Below are positions 44,776 to 53,778 of a DNA stretch of 64,000 bases, in pieces; position 1 is the stretch's first letter, and the number at the start of each line of letters is the position of its first letter. The notes under the pieces were generated by a model, which worked only from the letters and a program-made list of their open reading frames with translations, was not told the DNA's origin and did no database searches. This DNA comes from Porphyromonas sp. (GTDB taxonomy: Bacteria > Bacteroidota > Bacteroidia > Bacteroidales > Porphyromonadaceae): the NCBI RefSeq assembly GCF_030529325.1, contig NZ_JAUMXC010000006.1:1-64000 (forward strand). The letters run 5' to 3'. Made by a program: the position numbers and the translations under genes.

Positions 44776-45174
44776 TCATGATCGGGAATCGCCGTCCTCG
44801 ATCATCTTGAGTATCTCCTGGAGGTCTTCGGCAGATACCTTACCTTCTGAGGCAAAGTGTTGTATGAGACCCTTGTAACTACCGGTAAAGAAGTTGGAGA
44901 CGACATAACCCACGGTGTTGGAGCAGTAGTCCTCTTCGCTCACACGTGGAGCATAGACGAATCCACGCTTTTTACCCACACGATGTACATAGCCTTTCTT
45001 TTCGAGCTTCTGTGCTATCGAAGCCACCGTGGTGTAGGGTGTCGATGAGTGCTCCATACACTCGAGCACATCGCTGATCTCTCCGGACTCTATCTTCCAT
45101 AAGGCACGGATGAAGTCTTCTTCGAGAGGGGATAATCCGTTGAGGAAACTTTTGTCTTTTTCTTGCTTGTTCAT
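44776..45174 (-). CDS. BlaI/MecI-family transcriptional repressor
   Basis: A 132-residue winged-helix repressor. The helix-turn-helix area includes LSPLEEDFIRALW, GEISDVLECM and TTVASIAQKLEKKGYVHR, followed by a dimerisation tail. Such repressors are inactivated by cutting by their BlaR1 partner, encoded next. Two 15-bp palindromes over its own promoter are likely operators. Confidence 0.92.
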   Translation of the reverse strand: MNKQEKDKSFLNGLSPLEEDFIRALWKIESGEISDVLECMEHSSTPYTTVASIAQKLEKKGYVHRVGKKRGFVYAPRVSEEDYCSNTVGYVVSNFFTGSYKGLIQHFASEGKVSAEDLQEILKMIEDGDSRS

Positions 45175-45193
45175 AGATGTTTGCGCTTTGTTC

Positions 45194-45230
45194 TACGATT
45201 ATTCCGTAGCAAATATACGAAAAAATCGTA
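45194..45230 (-). promoter_or_regulatory. blaI promoter with two operators
   Basis: The -7 element TATATTTG lies on the minus strand at 45217-45210. It is flanked by two 15-bp dyads of the form TACGA-N5-YCGTA at 45194-45208 and 45216-45230. Their centres are 22 bp apart, two helix turns, so two repressor dimers could bind the same face. Confidence 0.7.
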
Positions 45231-45529
45231 GCAAGCAATAGTTATGACGAAAAAAAGTAAATGTGGAGACAAAATTTTATTACATTTGTGACTATGATTA
45301 TGCATATCAGTTTTTTAGGCAGACTGTCGGACTACGTACGATCAATATGTCGGGCTGAGACGCGGGGCTATCGGGGTATGCTGCTCCCTGAGCTCCTTTT
45401 CGGATTGGGTGTGACATCGGTATTGAAAGCGTGGTACAGAGTGGCTTATTCACGTACTTTATAGATTTAGAGATATTATTATCATATTATATTTCTACCT
45501 TTGTGCAAATAAATACCACAATTTGTAGC
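45231..45529. other. Intergenic region upstream of acidic protein gene
   Basis: No convincing gene. TACCTTTG at 45496-45503 is the likely -7 element of the next gene, though no TTG lies at the right distance upstream. Confidence 0.5.
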
Positions 45530-45859
45530 ATGGATACTAAAAAGACAGATAACGTTGAGATGGAGTACGACGATGATGCGTGTATAGCATTCATACGTGA
45601 GCAGACTGCAGGTAGCAAGGCTATCAAAGCTCTTTCGGATGATGACATCATGTACATCATTGATCTTGTGTATGACTTCATGGAGAGTCGTGGACTCATG
45701 GACGAAGACGACGAAGAGGACTTCGAGGTTGATCTTGAGGAGCTCTATCAATATGTGACCAAAAATATCAAAAGGGATGAGTTTGATTTCTCTCTTACAG
45801 AAGACGACTTCATCCTCATCTACGATGCCGAAGCCGAGTATACGGACACCCTTGTGTAA
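45530..45859 (+). CDS. Acidic hypothetical protein
   Basis: A 109-residue, strongly acidic cytoplasmic protein (long Asp/Glu runs such as DEDDEEDFEVDLEE) with predicted helices throughout. No family recognised. ATG 45530 is chosen because it lies about 26 bp after a TACCTTTG promoter element; the open frame extends upstream to 45431 over that promoter. It precedes the OmpA-family lipoprotein gene by 54 bp and may be co-transcribed with it. Confidence 0.7.
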   Translation: MDTKKTDNVEMEYDDDACIAFIREQTAGSKAIKALSDDDIMYIIDLVYDFMESRGLMDEDDEEDFEVDLEELYQYVTKNIKRDEFDFSLTEDDFILIYDAEAEYTDTLV

Positions 45860-45913
45860 ATCCGAGTGGCATAGGTATTCCACAATATGAACAACTAAAT
45901 AAATTATTAGATT

Positions 45914-46585
45914 ATGAAGAAGACAACAACATTCCTTGGAGCGGCATTTCTCTCCTTCGCAATGATGTTCAGTGGTTGCGGACTCAACAACGCAGCCAAA
46001 GGTTCAGGTATAGGACTCGGTGCCGGTGCAGCTATCGGTGCAGGTGTAGGTAAGGCTCTTGGCAATACAGGACTCGGCGCGGTCATCGGTGCTGCTGTCG
46101 GTGGCGCAGCCGGTGGTATCATCGGAAACAAGATGGACAAGCAGAAAAAAGAACTCGAACAAGCTGTACCTGAAGCAACCATCGAGACTGTAAACAATGG
46201 CGAAGTCATCCGCGTCACATTCGATAGCGGTATCCTCTTTGCTACCAACTCAAGCACGCTCAGCGCTGCATCTCGCACTGCTCTCATCCGCTTTGCTCAG
46301 AACATGAACGAAAATCCTGATACAGATATCAGAATCGTAGGTCATACTGATATCACAGGACGTCACGAGTACAATATGACCCTCTCCAAGAAGAGAGCTG
46401 ACAGTGTCTACAATCACCTTATCAACAACGGAGTAGCTCCTGCTCGTATGATCTCCATCGGTATGGGTCCTGATGAGCCTGTTGCAGACAATGCTACTGT
46501 ACAGGGACGTGCTCAGAACCGCCGTGTGGAAGTATACATCCTTCCAAACGCGAAGATGATCGAGGAGGCTAAGAAAGGTACATAA
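45914..46585 (+). CDS. OmpA-family lipoprotein with glycine zipper
   Basis: An outer-membrane lipoprotein of 223 residues. The signal peptide ends at a lipobox (MMFSGC, Cys22), followed by a glycine-zipper region (about 30-75, GIGLGAGAAIGAGVGKALG-like) and a C-terminal OmpA domain with the peptidoglycan-binding pattern HTDITGRHEYNMTLSKKRAD and NRRVEVYI. It probably links outer membrane and cell wall. Terminator at 46623-46663. Confidence 0.93.
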   Translation: MKKTTTFLGAAFLSFAMMFSGCGLNNAAKGSGIGLGAGAAIGAGVGKALGNTGLGAVIGAAVGGAAGGIIGNKMDKQKKELEQAVPEATIETVNNGEVIRVTFDSGILFATNSSTLSAASRTALIRFAQNMNENPDTDIRIVGHTDITGRHEYNMTLSKKRADSVYNHLINNGVAPARMISIGMGPDEPVADNATVQGRAQNRRVEVYILPNAKMIEEAKKGT

Positions 46586-46622
46586 TTCCCTTCCCCCGAT
46601 ACCTAATATCATATAGGGACTG

Positions 46623-46663
46623 TGCCGTGGGTCGTTAAGTTTCGATCCACGGCATATTTTTTG
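46623..46663 (+). terminator. Terminator after OmpA-family gene
   Basis: TGCCGTGG (46623-46630) with CCACGGCA (46647-46654), inner TCG/CGA, followed by TATTTTTT. Confidence 0.82.
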
Positions 46664-46886
46664 TCCTGATGGGTAGGAAGTCTTACCCAGGGCAACCGTA
46701 TCAAAATGTAAGTGCTTGATTATCAATCATATTTTTGAGTGTGTTCTTTATCTTTGAATATAACCCTCAAAATGCAACTATTTGAAAATTAGAGACTTGT
46801 ATTTTATCTGGATTTTTGATGCGGTTGCCCTGAGTCTTACCTCCCAAAAAGGATTTGGCACGGCAGTATTGCCATGTTATGTGGCT
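46664..46886. other. Intergenic stretch before tandem repeats
   Basis: Nothing recognisable in about 220 bp apart from a TATCTTTG sequence at about 46749-46756 without a gene behind it. Confidence 0.4.
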
Positions 46887-46996
46887 GCTCCACGGGGATC
46901 GACAAATTGCTCTCCGCGCGGTCGCCAAATTATCCCACATAGATCAGCAAATCTCTCTACGGGGATCGACAAGTTACTCCATAGGGGTAGGCAAGG
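46887..46996. repeat. Tandem array of degenerate 22-23 bp units
   Basis: Five units at 46887-46908, 46909-46931, 46932-46953, 46954-46975 and 46976-46996. Units 1 and 4 share CGGGGATCGACAA; the others are diverged. The last unit (GGGGTAGGCAAGG) resembles the arm of the hairpin-brick element that begins 5 bp later. Confidence 0.65.
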
Positions 46997-47000
46997 ATGC

Positions 47001-47076
47001 AAAAAAGGTTGTCTAAGGTGATTTGTCAAGGTAAGGAACTTTCGATCAGAAGTTCCTTACCTTGATTTCAACCCTT
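47001..47076 (+). repeat. Hairpin-brick element, copy 7
   Basis: A third arm type: CAAGGTAAGGAACTTT with its complement AAGTTCCTTACCTTG, after a decayed first unit GTTGTCTAAGG. Begins with six A and ends TTGATTTCAACCCTT. Confidence 0.82.
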
Positions 47077-47153
47077 GTCTAACCTCATTGTCCCTGCTTG
47101 GTACTTCTCTTACTTTTTTCAGAAGGTTGTATTTGTTTTTCTTGTAGTTTGTA

Positions 47154-47183
47154 TTGCAAAGTACAAGAATTTGCATACCTTTG
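47154..47183 (+). promoter_or_regulatory. padR-pspC promoter
   Basis: TTG (47154-47156), 19 bp, TACCTTTG (47176-47183); start near 47189, about 70 nt before the padR ATG. Confidence 0.65.
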
Positions 47184-47258
47184 TGGTATAGGTAGTGAAA
47201 ACGGCTACCGAAAAAGACAAAAACAATAATTAACCTCAAGAGCTAAAACGTTGGTATA

Positions 47259-47645
47259 ATGAACGAAGCAGTAGAAAAAGTGAAGTCTCAGATGCGTAAG
47301 GGTATCTTGGAGTACTGTATACTCCTGATCCTCCACCGCAAGGAGGCATACAGCACTGACATCATCAATGCGCTCAAGCAAAATGAGCTCATCGTGGTCG
47401 AAGGGACGCTGTACCCCCTCCTCTCTCGACTCAAAACCGGAGGGCTACTTGCGTACACGTGGGTTGAGAGTTCGCAAGGGCCTCCACGTAAGTATTACAA
47501 AATCACGGAAAAGGGTGAGGAGTTCCTCTCCGAACTGCATTCGGCTTGGCATGAGATCCGAAACACCGTGGATCTCCTCATGAAAGATTTACCCATCGAA
47601 GAAAACACTCAGTCCTATAATCCTGAAGACATTATTAACATATGA
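47259..47645 (+). CDS. PadR-family transcriptional regulator
   Basis: A 128-residue winged-helix regulator of the PadR type: RKGILEYCILLILHRKEAYS, VVEGTLYPLLSRLKTGGLL (recognition helix and wing) and GPPRKYYKITEKGEEFL. It overlaps the PspC-domain gene by 4 bases; PadR-PspC pairs are common in Bacteroidota and usually concern envelope stress. It probably controls its own operon. Confidence 0.93.
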   Translation: MNEAVEKVKSQMRKGILEYCILLILHRKEAYSTDIINALKQNELIVVEGTLYPLLSRLKTGGLLAYTWVESSQGPPRKYYKITEKGEEFLSELHSAWHEIRNTVDLLMKDLPIEENTQSYNPEDIINI

Positions 47646-48721
47646 AAAAAACGATTACCATTAACCTTGCTAACCGCGTCTTTCAGATCGAAGAAGAGGC
47701 TTATTCCATGCTTGAGCAGTACCTTCGCGGACTCAGGGCTTACTTCAAGCGTACCGATCCGGACGGAGAGATCACCGATGATATAGAAAATCGTATCAGC
47801 GAACTTTTTGCGGAGAAAAAACGCCTTGGGCACGAAGTCATCACGGTGGAGATCACTTCTGAGGTCATCCATCGTATCGGAGATGCCCAAGATCTCATAG
47901 ATACTGAGGGAGAGGAGACAGAGGATGGTCCTTCGGTAGAGACTGAGATCCCTTCGTCAGGCAACGAAAAGCCACATAGGAAGTTTTACCGCGATATCTC
48001 TCGCAGATGGGTCGGAGGAGTGCTTGCCGGACTTGCAGCCTACACCAATATCGATGTCTGGATCATGCGTTTGATCTTCATCGTGTTGTTGTTTACTCCC
48101 GGTACAATCTTCTTCATCCTCATTTACATAGCTTGTGCGATATTCGTAGAGCCTGCCGTCACTGTCGATCAACGTCTGCAGATGAGCGGTAAGGCAGTCT
48201 CGCCCGATGCGATGTGGAAAAAGATCTCCGAGGAGTCCAAGGAATTGGGCGGCAGAGTCTCTGATGGATTTTCTAAATTCCGCAGCAAGTACAACCTCGG
48301 ATACAAGACAGGAGACGAGCGACAAGAGTCTGCTCCCAAGAAGAGTTTTTGGTCCAATCTCCTTTGGGGTATCGTAGGTGTCGTCATCGCGATCATCCTC
48401 GGTATAGGGTGTCTCTATCTCCTTGCTCCTGACTTCGTTCAGGCCTTTTCTTACGGGCTTGAGGACGGATTTTCGGGAAGATACGGAGGTCCTTCTGATT
48501 TTTACTTTGGGGGCTTTTGGGAAAGTCTCTTTGCAGGAGGTCTCGGGTTGCTTACCGTCCTGATTGTGCCACTTTTGATATTGCTCCTTATCTTGTTTTT
48601 GGGACTTTTGTTGGCCATCCTCATAGTGCCGATAGGTATCATCCTCAAGACGCCTTTGCACGGATTGATCAAGGCTATCCTCATCGTAGCATGGTTTATT
48701 TTTCTCCTCGCAATGCTCTGA
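47642..48721 (+). CDS. PspC-domain membrane protein
   Basis: A 359-residue envelope protein. A cytoplasmic N-terminal part (residues 1-100, Asp/Glu-rich) precedes a PspC domain (about 115-175, DISRRWVGGVLAGLAAYTNID and two helices), a charged linker, and a further membrane region near 240-262 and 300-355. PspC proteins sense membrane stress. Translationally coupled to padR. Confidence 0.92.
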   Translation: MKKTITINLANRVFQIEEEAYSMLEQYLRGLRAYFKRTDPDGEITDDIENRISELFAEKKRLGHEVITVEITSEVIHRIGDAQDLIDTEGEETEDGPSVETEIPSSGNEKPHRKFYRDISRRWVGGVLAGLAAYTNIDVWIMRLIFIVLLFTPGTIFFILIYIACAIFVEPAVTVDQRLQMSGKAVSPDAMWKKISEESKELGGRVSDGFSKFRSKYNLGYKTGDERQESAPKKSFWSNLLWGIVGVVIAIILGIGCLYLLAPDFVQAFSYGLEDGFSGRYGGPSDFYFGGFWESLFAGGLGLLTVLIVPLLILLLILFLGLLLAILIVPIGIILKTPLHGLIKAILIVAWFIFLLAML

Positions 48722-48793
48722 CATAGAAATATGGACGCTTTAATAATATTTCTCATTTAGACCTTCATTAGGTCCACACATTGTACTTTTTTT

Positions 48794-48832
48794 CTCCGAG
48801 GTGGTTGGGATAACCATCTCGGAGTTTTTATA
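48794..48832 (+). terminator. padR-pspC terminator
   Basis: CTCCGAGGTGGTT pairs with AACCATCTCGGAG (one mismatch) around GGGAT, followed by TTTTTATAT. Confidence 0.85.
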
Positions 48833-48837
48833 TACAC

Positions 48838-48870
48838 AAGGAGTCACCAAAGTATCTTCGGTGGCTCCTT
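48838..48870 (-). terminator. Terminator of the beta-barrel gene
   Basis: AAGGAGTCACC pairs with GGTGGCTCCTT (one mismatch), lying 31 bp beyond the gene end on the minus strand. Confidence 0.65.
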
Positions 48871-48901
48871 GTGCCGTTGTCATGTCGCGATGAGAAAAGC
48901 G

Positions 48902-51574
48902 TCAAGGCTTCCTGCTCGGGAGTTTCCATCTCATAGTGAGGAAGACTTCTGACGGACGCAGATAGTATCTGCCCGAGTAAGCATTGAGAGCGCTTTGGCG
49001 TTCGATACGGTAGACCGAAGAGCCTCCGATGTTTTTTGCCGAAAGGATGAGAGTCGCCCAAGAGAGATTCCACTCTGCGCTTGCATCGAAGACATAAAAC
49101 TTGTGGGGTCTGCCCTCATTGACGACTTCGCTTTTATTGTAGTACAGTCTCCCTGTTGCATTGAGGAGTAGCGACTTGGCAGGCTTTGCAAAGACCGACA
49201 ATGTATGTACATGAGCATCTTGGACAGTGTAGTTGTCGGCCCCCTTGAGGCGGAAAAACGATCTGTTGAGACTGTTGCCGTACTTGATGCTGAAGCCCGT
49301 CTTGACCTGCCACTCGATGGTCGGCGAGAGCGTGATGTTGTGCGTGTTGAAGTGGTAAAGCAGGCCCTGCTGGTTGGTCTCCATGTCGGAGAAGCCATGC
49401 ATCACGGACAGATTGGTAGTAATGCCTGCAGACTGAAAGATCTTCTGGAGGTCGAGGTTTTGTGAGAACATCCTCCCTTTTTGAGGTACGGCTTCCGGCG
49501 AGTGCAGGCGATAGATGTCCTGCAATCTTGTGGAAACACTCATCGGCGTGTGGGTGAGGGCAAGATTGGCACTATAGACAGCGCTGAAGAAGTTGAAGAT
49601 ATCTTTGTATGCAAGCCTTGTATATAGCGATGTCCTTTTGCTTTCCCACCACCGGCGTGCACCTCGGGTGATGAAGTTTATACCCCTGAAGATGTACGGT
49701 GAATAGTGGTCAAGTGCCGAGGGCTCGTTTGTGCCGTGGTTGGCGCTCAGCATCCAGTCTATCGAGTGCCCTTCATAGAACAGCCCTGCCGATGGTGTGA
49801 ACCACAAATTCCCCCGTGACATCGTGCCGTCTGCGATATTTTTCTCAATTGCGGAGGTGTTGAAGAGCTTCACTTCAGGAGTCACCGAAAATCTCCAACG
49901 TTTGACCCGATAGATAAATCGCGGAGACACTTCCAGTACTATCCTCGAATACGTGAGATCTCCCTTGAGAGGAGCGTCCGCTCCGAGGGCTGGGAAATAC
50001 AGATCCGTGTCGTAGTGCTCGCGGAGGTACTTCAGATTGCTTCCGGCATTGAGTTGAAAACGTCCGGCAAAGTAGTCAAAATCGAGTTTGAGATCGTTGG
50101 ATATGCTGTTCGTCTTGGCATCCTGTATCACCTTGTCCGTATTGCCGGGCAGTGGAGACTCAGCGTGTAGGGAGAGTTTCTGAGGCATGTAGTCCAACCA
50201 CAGAGCATCGGATATGGAGAGGATGTTTTTGCCCAACTTCTTCGACCATGAGATGTTGTTTTTCAGCACCACTGCCGGAGCCAAGGTGTGTTGCGAATAG
50301 GGATTGCCATTTGTGCTCATGTCCGCTTTGAGATCCTTGTGCGCAAACTTGAGCAAGGTCTGTACCTTGGCAAACTTCTTGGAACCATTGTAAGTATAAT
50401 CGCTCTCTATCTCTCCATAGTGCTCTTGCCTCAAGAGCGAAGTGTGGTCCTGTACGATCCTTATCTCCGTGGGGGAGAGGCGGAAGTAGGTCGTCTCGTC
50501 CTTTTCTCGCTTTGCCTGATCAAATCCGTAGTTGGCATTGACTCTCCATTTGGCATCCTCCGAGATACGATGGAGGAAGTTGAACGACCCCAAGGCCGTG
50601 GTATTGATACGTCCACGATCGCGTACCACCTCATCTCCCATGTCTGCGCCGGTGCTGAAGAAGTCTTCCCTGCCACTGTTCTCGTAAGGGTTGCGGACGA
50701 TAACCTCATCGGGAGCCAGGGTATTGAGTTCGGAAAAGATGTCTCTCCCCGTATTGGCCCCTTTACCTATGATCATGGCCTGATTGTCTTTGCCGAAAGT
50801 ATATGCCGATCCATCCCCGAGATACAGAGGTTTCTTTTCTTTGTTGATGCCGACACCGGTCGTCAAGGCATAGATCCAATTGTTTTTGGCACTCTCTTTG
50901 AGACGGACATTCAGAGCTGCCTGATCGCTCAACGAACGATCCTTTTTGATCTTCACCGGTTCGTGGTTTTCCAGCACTTCAAGGGCTGCAACATCATCGG
51001 CTTTGATGTTTTTTGTGGCCAGACCGTATTTGCCACCCATGAGGTCAAGTCCCTCGATATAAAACTTGTTGATGCTTTTTCCCTCATAACTTATGCGTCC
51101 GCTTTTGTCTACCTGCATACCCGGGATGCGCTTGATGGCATCCTCGAGTGTATGATCCCCGAGCTTGATGAGTTGGCCCACAGAGTAACGTATTGTATCT
51201 CCCCTCTTGCGCACCGTTGTAGCACGTACGACGACCTCCTTGAGCTTCTCCTCACGGTTGGAGAGGACAAAGGTGCGCCCGCTGAACTGGCTCGCCGGCT
51301 CCGTCATCGAGAGTTTTTCGTATGCCAGGTGGGAGAGGGTCAGTGTCACCTTCTGAGACAAAAGAGCATCCGATATGGGGATCGAAAAACGCCCCTCTTT
51401 ATTCGTAAATCCACCGCCGATGATCCTCTTCGTCGTCGCATCCGTCAGAGAGACAGATACTGAAGGGACGGCTTCGTTCACACCTTTGGATACGACACGA
51501 CCGGTGATGGCGGACTGTCCGAAAGCAGTCATGCTCAAGGATATCAATATAAAAAGGACTGAAAGACTTCTCAT
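48902..51574 (-). CDS. TonB-receptor-like outer membrane beta-barrel protein
   Basis: An 890-residue outer-membrane protein. The signal peptide (MRSLSVLFILISLSMTAFG) is followed by a carboxypeptidase-like regulatory domain (about 20-110, ITGRVVSKGVNEAVPSVSVS), a plug-like segment (about 115-215, containing LEDAIKRIPGMQVDKSG) and a long barrel ending in the C-terminal RWKLPSRKP. Substrate unknown. Proteins of this class are commonly paired with GLPGLI proteins in Bacteroidota, and a GLPGLI gene lies 124 bp upstream, so they probably act together. Confidence 0.88.
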   Translation of the reverse strand: MRSLSVLFILISLSMTAFGQSAITGRVVSKGVNEAVPSVSVSLTDATTKRIIGGGFTNKEGRFSIPISDALLSQKVTLTLSHLAYEKLSMTEPASQFSGRTFVLSNREEKLKEVVVRATTVRKRGDTIRYSVGQLIKLGDHTLEDAIKRIPGMQVDKSGRISYEGKSINKFYIEGLDLMGGKYGLATKNIKADDVAALEVLENHEPVKIKKDRSLSDQAALNVRLKESAKNNWIYALTTGVGINKEKKPLYLGDGSAYTFGKDNQAMIIGKGANTGRDIFSELNTLAPDEVIVRNPYENSGREDFFSTGADMGDEVVRDRGRINTTALGSFNFLHRISEDAKWRVNANYGFDQAKREKDETTYFRLSPTEIRIVQDHTSLLRQEHYGEIESDYTYNGSKKFAKVQTLLKFAHKDLKADMSTNGNPYSQHTLAPAVVLKNNISWSKKLGKNILSISDALWLDYMPQKLSLHAESPLPGNTDKVIQDAKTNSISNDLKLDFDYFAGRFQLNAGSNLKYLREHYDTDLYFPALGADAPLKGDLTYSRIVLEVSPRFIYRVKRWRFSVTPEVKLFNTSAIEKNIADGTMSRGNLWFTPSAGLFYEGHSIDWMLSANHGTNEPSALDHYSPYIFRGINFITRGARRWWESKRTSLYTRLAYKDIFNFFSAVYSANLALTHTPMSVSTRLQDIYRLHSPEAVPQKGRMFSQNLDLQKIFQSAGITTNLSVMHGFSDMETNQQGLLYHFNTHNITLSPTIEWQVKTGFSIKYGNSLNRSFFRLKGADNYTVQDAHVHTLSVFAKPAKSLLLNATGRLYYNKSEVVNEGRPHKFYVFDASAEWNLSWATLILSAKNIGGSSVYRIERQSALNAYSGRYYLRPSEVFLTMRWKLPSRKP

Positions 51575-51627
51575 AGCTGTGGATAGTGATTATATTAGGT
51601 CTTGGAAAAAGTCGCCTATATTGACAG

Positions 51628-51688
51628 ATCGAAATAAGCACTTCATTTCATCGAGATAGGCACTTCGTTTTGTCGGGATGTACATCTT
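51628..51688. repeat. Decayed tandem units related to hairpin-brick elements
   Basis: Three 21-22 bp units, beginning CGAAATAAGCACTTC, CGAGATAGGCACTTCG and CGGGATGTACATCTTG. The middle unit clearly resembles the CAAGGTAGGCACCTTG form of the dispersed element. Confidence 0.55.
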
Positions 51689-51698
51689 GTGTGTAGGG

Positions 51699-52556
51699 TT
51701 ACTTCTCTATGTCCACAAACTTGTTGCGAAGGTCTTCGCCCCTGAGTTCTTTGCCATCCTGATCCTGTATGGTGACCGTAGCCCCCGGGAAGATCATCTG
51801 GAAGAACTTCTGCATATCCGTGACATATAGTTGTAATAGCCTCCTCACCTTGCTTTTAGAGTCGTGCTTAACCTCTCCGAGGACGAGGTACTTCTCACAG
51901 TCGATCTTACTGTCCTGCTCATCCATGGGTGCAAACGAAGACAGCGAAAAGGAGTAGATGCCTTCGGCTTCGGAGGCTTCGACGATGAGGCCGGGCAGTC
52001 CCCAGAGTTTCCAAGGACCTGCAGGAGTGGGGACTTCGGGAGTGAACCATACTGTCCATACTCTACCGAAATAGTCGGCCGTAGCCTTGTGACATTTATA
52101 GCCACTCTTGGTCTCCGTTACACTATCGTCGATAACCCACTCGGGGCGGAGCATCTCTTCTTCGTACCTGTAATGGTCGAAGTTAAGGGAATGGGTGACG
52201 ACCGATCGACCCGTCTCAAAGGACGAAAGGATGTGTATGTCCATACTACGGTTCGCGACCTTGTTGCTCTCCTGCTGAGCCTTGACTTGATCGTTGGTAG
52301 CCTCAAACACCGCATGCGTGATAGAGTCCTGAGTCATACTTGGCATACTGTAAAAGAACGACTTATCGGGATAGATCTCCAATGCCACGGGAAAGACCGG
52401 GATCTTCGCCTTGTCTTTGAGGCTCTCTGCACGGTAAGTACCTTTCATCTCATAGATAGCCTTGAAGACGGTGGTGGTAGTGCTCTGCGCTACCGATGTA
52501 CCTCGTGTCGAGAGGGATAGGATGATTACAAGTAATGTAGTAAGTGTTGCTTTCAT
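51699..52556 (-). CDS. GLPGLI family protein, copy 1
   Basis: A 285-residue exported protein of the GLPGLI family, unknown function. Signal peptide MKATLTTLLVIILSLSTRG; the family core WKLWGLPGLIVEA is near residue 190, preceded by VWTVWFTPEVPTPAGPW. Start at 52556 is chosen over an upstream ATG at 52592 because it opens the signal peptide. Closest GLPGLI gene to the beta-barrel gene, same strand. Confidence 0.9.
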   Translation of the reverse strand: MKATLTTLLVIILSLSTRGTSVAQSTTTTVFKAIYEMKGTYRAESLKDKAKIPVFPVALEIYPDKSFFYSMPSMTQDSITHAVFEATNDQVKAQQESNKVANRSMDIHILSSFETGRSVVTHSLNFDHYRYEEEMLRPEWVIDDSVTETKSGYKCHKATADYFGRVWTVWFTPEVPTPAGPWKLWGLPGLIVEASEAEGIYSFSLSSFAPMDEQDSKIDCEKYLVLGEVKHDSKSKVRRLLQLYVTDMQKFFQMIFPGATVTIQDQDGKELRGEDLRNKFVDIEK

Positions 52557-52834
52557 AGTGAAATTCCAAATTGTGTATGTGTTATATATCATAAAATCTT
52601 AAATACAGACAGTCTTACGAAGGTGGTCGAACGGCTCAGGAGCCACGTAGCATCTCATTCCTATGGATGGGAGCCGGACTGTCGTCCGTTGCTCGTCGGA
52701 CGATAGTCTGGTAGGCTACAGACTCGTGTACGTCGTGCATCGGAATACATTTTGTAGTATCACCGACCTTTCAAGAGGTTGTACAAGAGGTGTTTGTGTT
52801 CTCAAAGACAACGGCATAGCTCAGGCAAAAACTT

Positions 52835-53670
52835 TTACTGCTCTATATTCACGATCTTGCTACGTATCTCTTCGGGTGTGAGAGACTTGCCCTCCCCATC
52901 TTCGAGGATCACCTTCTGTCCCGGGTAGCGCAACTTGAGGAACGCCGCCGGATCGCCGAAGTAGAGTTCGAGGAGCTTACGGATGTCCTTACGACTACCC
53001 TCCTTGACCTCCCCGATGGAGATGTACTTCTTGAAGCCCTCTTGACTCTCCTCAGGGTTCAGCTTTTCGAACGAAGAGAGAGAGAAAGCAAACAAGCCCT
53101 CTGCCTCTGTGGCTTCGACGATGAGACCGGGCAGTCCCCACAGCTTCCATGGTCCGGCTGGTGTAGGCACCTCAAGCGTGTACCATACTGTCCAGCGACG
53201 ACCGAGGACAGTGGCAGTGGACGGTGGCAGGGATAACCGCTCTTGGTCTCGGTGACGGTGTCGTCGATCTGCCAGTCGATGTGCTCCATGGGCTCGGTGT
53301 AGGTGTGGTAATCGAAGTGGATGGCCTGGGTCACCTCCCTCTGCCCTGTGTCGAAAGTGCTTCGTATCATTACCTCCAGAGAACGGTTGTTCATCTTGAG
53401 GGCTTCGTGGATCGCCTTATGGGTATCCTGTGTCTCTTGAAGGGTCACAAAGAGGGTAGAGTCCGACGCAAGACGCGCCATATCGTAGAAGAAAGTCCTA
53501 TCGGGATAGATCTCCAGCACCGTAGGCGCACTGCGCCCTCTCTGTGCCCACTCTCGGATGTAGTGTCCTTTGGTTTCGTAGATTGCCTTGAAGGCATCTT
53601 GAGCTTGTGCATATGCTCCCACGAAGCTCAGTAGTACGAGGATAAAAAGTAAATTTACTTTCGTTTTCAT
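52835..53670 (-). pseudogene. GLPGLI family protein, copy 2, frameshifted
   Basis: A signal peptide and the first ~155 residues (to SGYPCH) are in one frame; the rest, with WKLWGLPGLIVEATEAEG through to the C-terminus IVNIEQ, is in another. Aligned with copy 3, one base is missing at about 53218-53224, between the codons for SGYPCH and the RRWTVWYT-type segment. Both halves are otherwise well conserved, so the change is recent or a sequencing error. Confidence 0.85.
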
Positions 53671-53778
53671 AGACTTATATATGATTTGTATCTTGGTTAC
53701 AACCCCTTCAATGCTCCCTTGAGAGGCTTATGGCTCGTAAATAGTAAGCCTTAGGGATGATGCCGTAGGGTGTCCGGG

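Noticed and set aside
45261-45464. 67-codon plus-strand frame upstream of the acidic protein
   Set aside because: No promoter or family; its end overlaps the region of the next gene's promoter.
50288-51463. 391-codon open frame antisense to the beta-barrel gene
   Set aside because: Long only because of the codon pattern on the other strand; no recognisable protein.
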